From contig JAISWN010000317.1 in the NCBI GenBank assembly GCA_031271075.1, positions 1-5,254 of the forward strand: DNA of 5,254 bases. Direction: 5' to 3'. The DNA comes from Treponema sp. (GTDB lineage: Bacteria > Spirochaetota > Spirochaetia > Treponematales > Breznakiellaceae). Below, piece after piece: positions 4,757 through 5,254 of the stretch. The position numbers were made by a program, and so were the translations under genes. Position 1 is the first letter of the stretch. The number at the start of each line of letters is the position of its first letter. Below the pieces are notes generated by a model. The model did not search any database. It had not been told where the DNA came from and saw only the letters and a list, made by a program, of their open reading frames with translations.

Positions 4757-5254
4757 TCATTCCGCAGGCCCCTTTCCCGCGAGTTTCATCCAGGTAAGCT
4801 CATGCTTGTTGTGGTACAGGTGGAGTACCCGGGAACCGGGAAGGGCGGCGAGCAGCCGGGGGATCTCCCAGTCGTCCTCCCCGGGGCCGTAGCGGCCCTG
4901 CAGCTTTACCGTGCAGACAAAATTGGCGCAGAGGCCGGACTCCAGCCACTTCTGGATCCACCCCCAGAGCCGGGGAGGGTAGCAGATAAGGTCACAGAAA
5001 AGCCAGTCCACCGGGCCGATATCTTCGGGTTTCAGGGTGAAGGCGTCGTGTTTCAGGTAGCTTATGGCGGGGAAGCCGTCCGGCCCGGTTATGGCGAGGA
5101 GCCCCGGGTCCAGCGGGGCCCGGTCTACCGCGGTTACTTTCGCGCCCAGCCTCGCAAGAACCCAGGACCAGCCACCGGGGCTTGCCCCCGCGTCCAGGCA
5201 ACGTTCCCCCGGCCGGGGCCACCGGCGGCAGAGGACAAGGCTCTCCCAGAGTTT
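4757..5254 (-). CDS. RlmM-like SAM-dependent 23S rRNA 2'-O-ribose methyltransferase (partial, N-terminus beyond window)
   Basis: The minus frame is open from the right edge to TGA 4759-4757, giving 165 C-terminal residues. An internal GTG at 5011 is not a real start, because the fold begins well upstream of it. Counting from the window edge, the SAM-binding motif [20 protein letters not shown] is at 20-39, followed by VTAVDRAPL. The remaining conserved positions resemble RlmM (which 2'-O-methylates C2498 of E. coli 23S rRNA): CDLI with D88, TVKLQGRYG with K117, and [10 protein letters not shown] with E152. Together with K1 in KLWE, these form the K-D-K-E tetrad of FtsJ/RlmM-type 2'-O methyltransferases. 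The missing N-terminal portion would contain any THUMP-like domain, so RlmM versus another FtsJ-type enzyme is not fully settled. It is followed by the RlmL-like gene 39 bases downstream. Confidence 0.85.
   Translation of the reverse strand, partial: KLWESLVLCRRWPRPGERCLDAGASPGGWSWVLARLGAKVTAVDRAPLDPGLLAITGPDGFPAISYLKHDAFTLKPEDIGPVDWLFCDLICYPPRLWGWIQKWLESGLCANFVCTVKLQGRYGPGEDDWEIPRLLAALPGSRVLHLYHNKHELTWMKLAGKGPAE

Noticed and set aside
4992..5222. Minus-strand open frame of 76 codons rich in Arg, Gly and Pro
   Set aside because: The other minus frame across the same bases carries the SAM-binding motif and tetrad of the RlmM-like enzyme and stays open to the window edge.
1..5254. CRISPR array or phage structural region
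   Set aside because: No regularly spaced identical repeats and no phage-type genes were seen anywhere in the window.

Overview
The window reads as a piece of a spirochaete chromosome, most likely a Treponema-type host. This is an inference from the look of the XRE regulator, from the adjacent 23S rRNA methyltransferase genes, and from an integron-cassette-like toxin-antitoxin unit (chromosomal integrons are known in Treponema denticola). No marker gene proves the genus. There are two compositional zones. Roughly 120-845 is strongly AT-rich. The rest, especially 1800-5254, is GC-rich.

Left part (1-1273), plus strand. A strong imperfect hairpin (33-84) leads into an 18-base end sequence (104-121). 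This sequence returns inverted at 849-866 with two mismatches. Between the two ends lies a self-contained type II toxin-antitoxin module: a promoter whose -35 is overlapped by a 12-base palindrome, a Phd/YefM-type antitoxin (244-504), and a RelE/ParE-type toxin starting directly after the antitoxin stop. The toxin is interrupted by a one-base frameshift at an A6 run (640-645). The layout fits an integron gene cassette, or a related small mobile cassette, whose right-hand recombination site looks truncated. An XRE-family DNA-binding protein (902-1273) follows.

Middle part (1274-1807). This stretch is mostly non-coding. It holds a tRNA-Leu(CAA) on the minus strand (1453-1535), a 14-codon reading frame with a good Shine-Dalgarno just downstream of it, a 127-base element bounded by 10-base inverted repeats, and a 14-base tandem repeat just past the last gene of the minus-strand cluster.

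Right part (1808-5254), all minus strand, in transcription order: an RlmM-like 2'-O-ribose methyltransferase (partial, runs off the right edge), an RlmL-like THUMP-domain 23S rRNA guanine methyltransferase, a TetR-family regulator, and a Gfo/Idh/MocA NAD(P)-dependent oxidoreductase. Gaps are 39, 29 and 19 bases, so at least the last three are probably one operon. The two methyltransferases serve ribosome maturation. The regulator and dehydrogenase look like a separate metabolic pair riding on the same transcript. No clearly new biological system is visible. The most rewarding points are the cassette ends and the frameshifted toxin.
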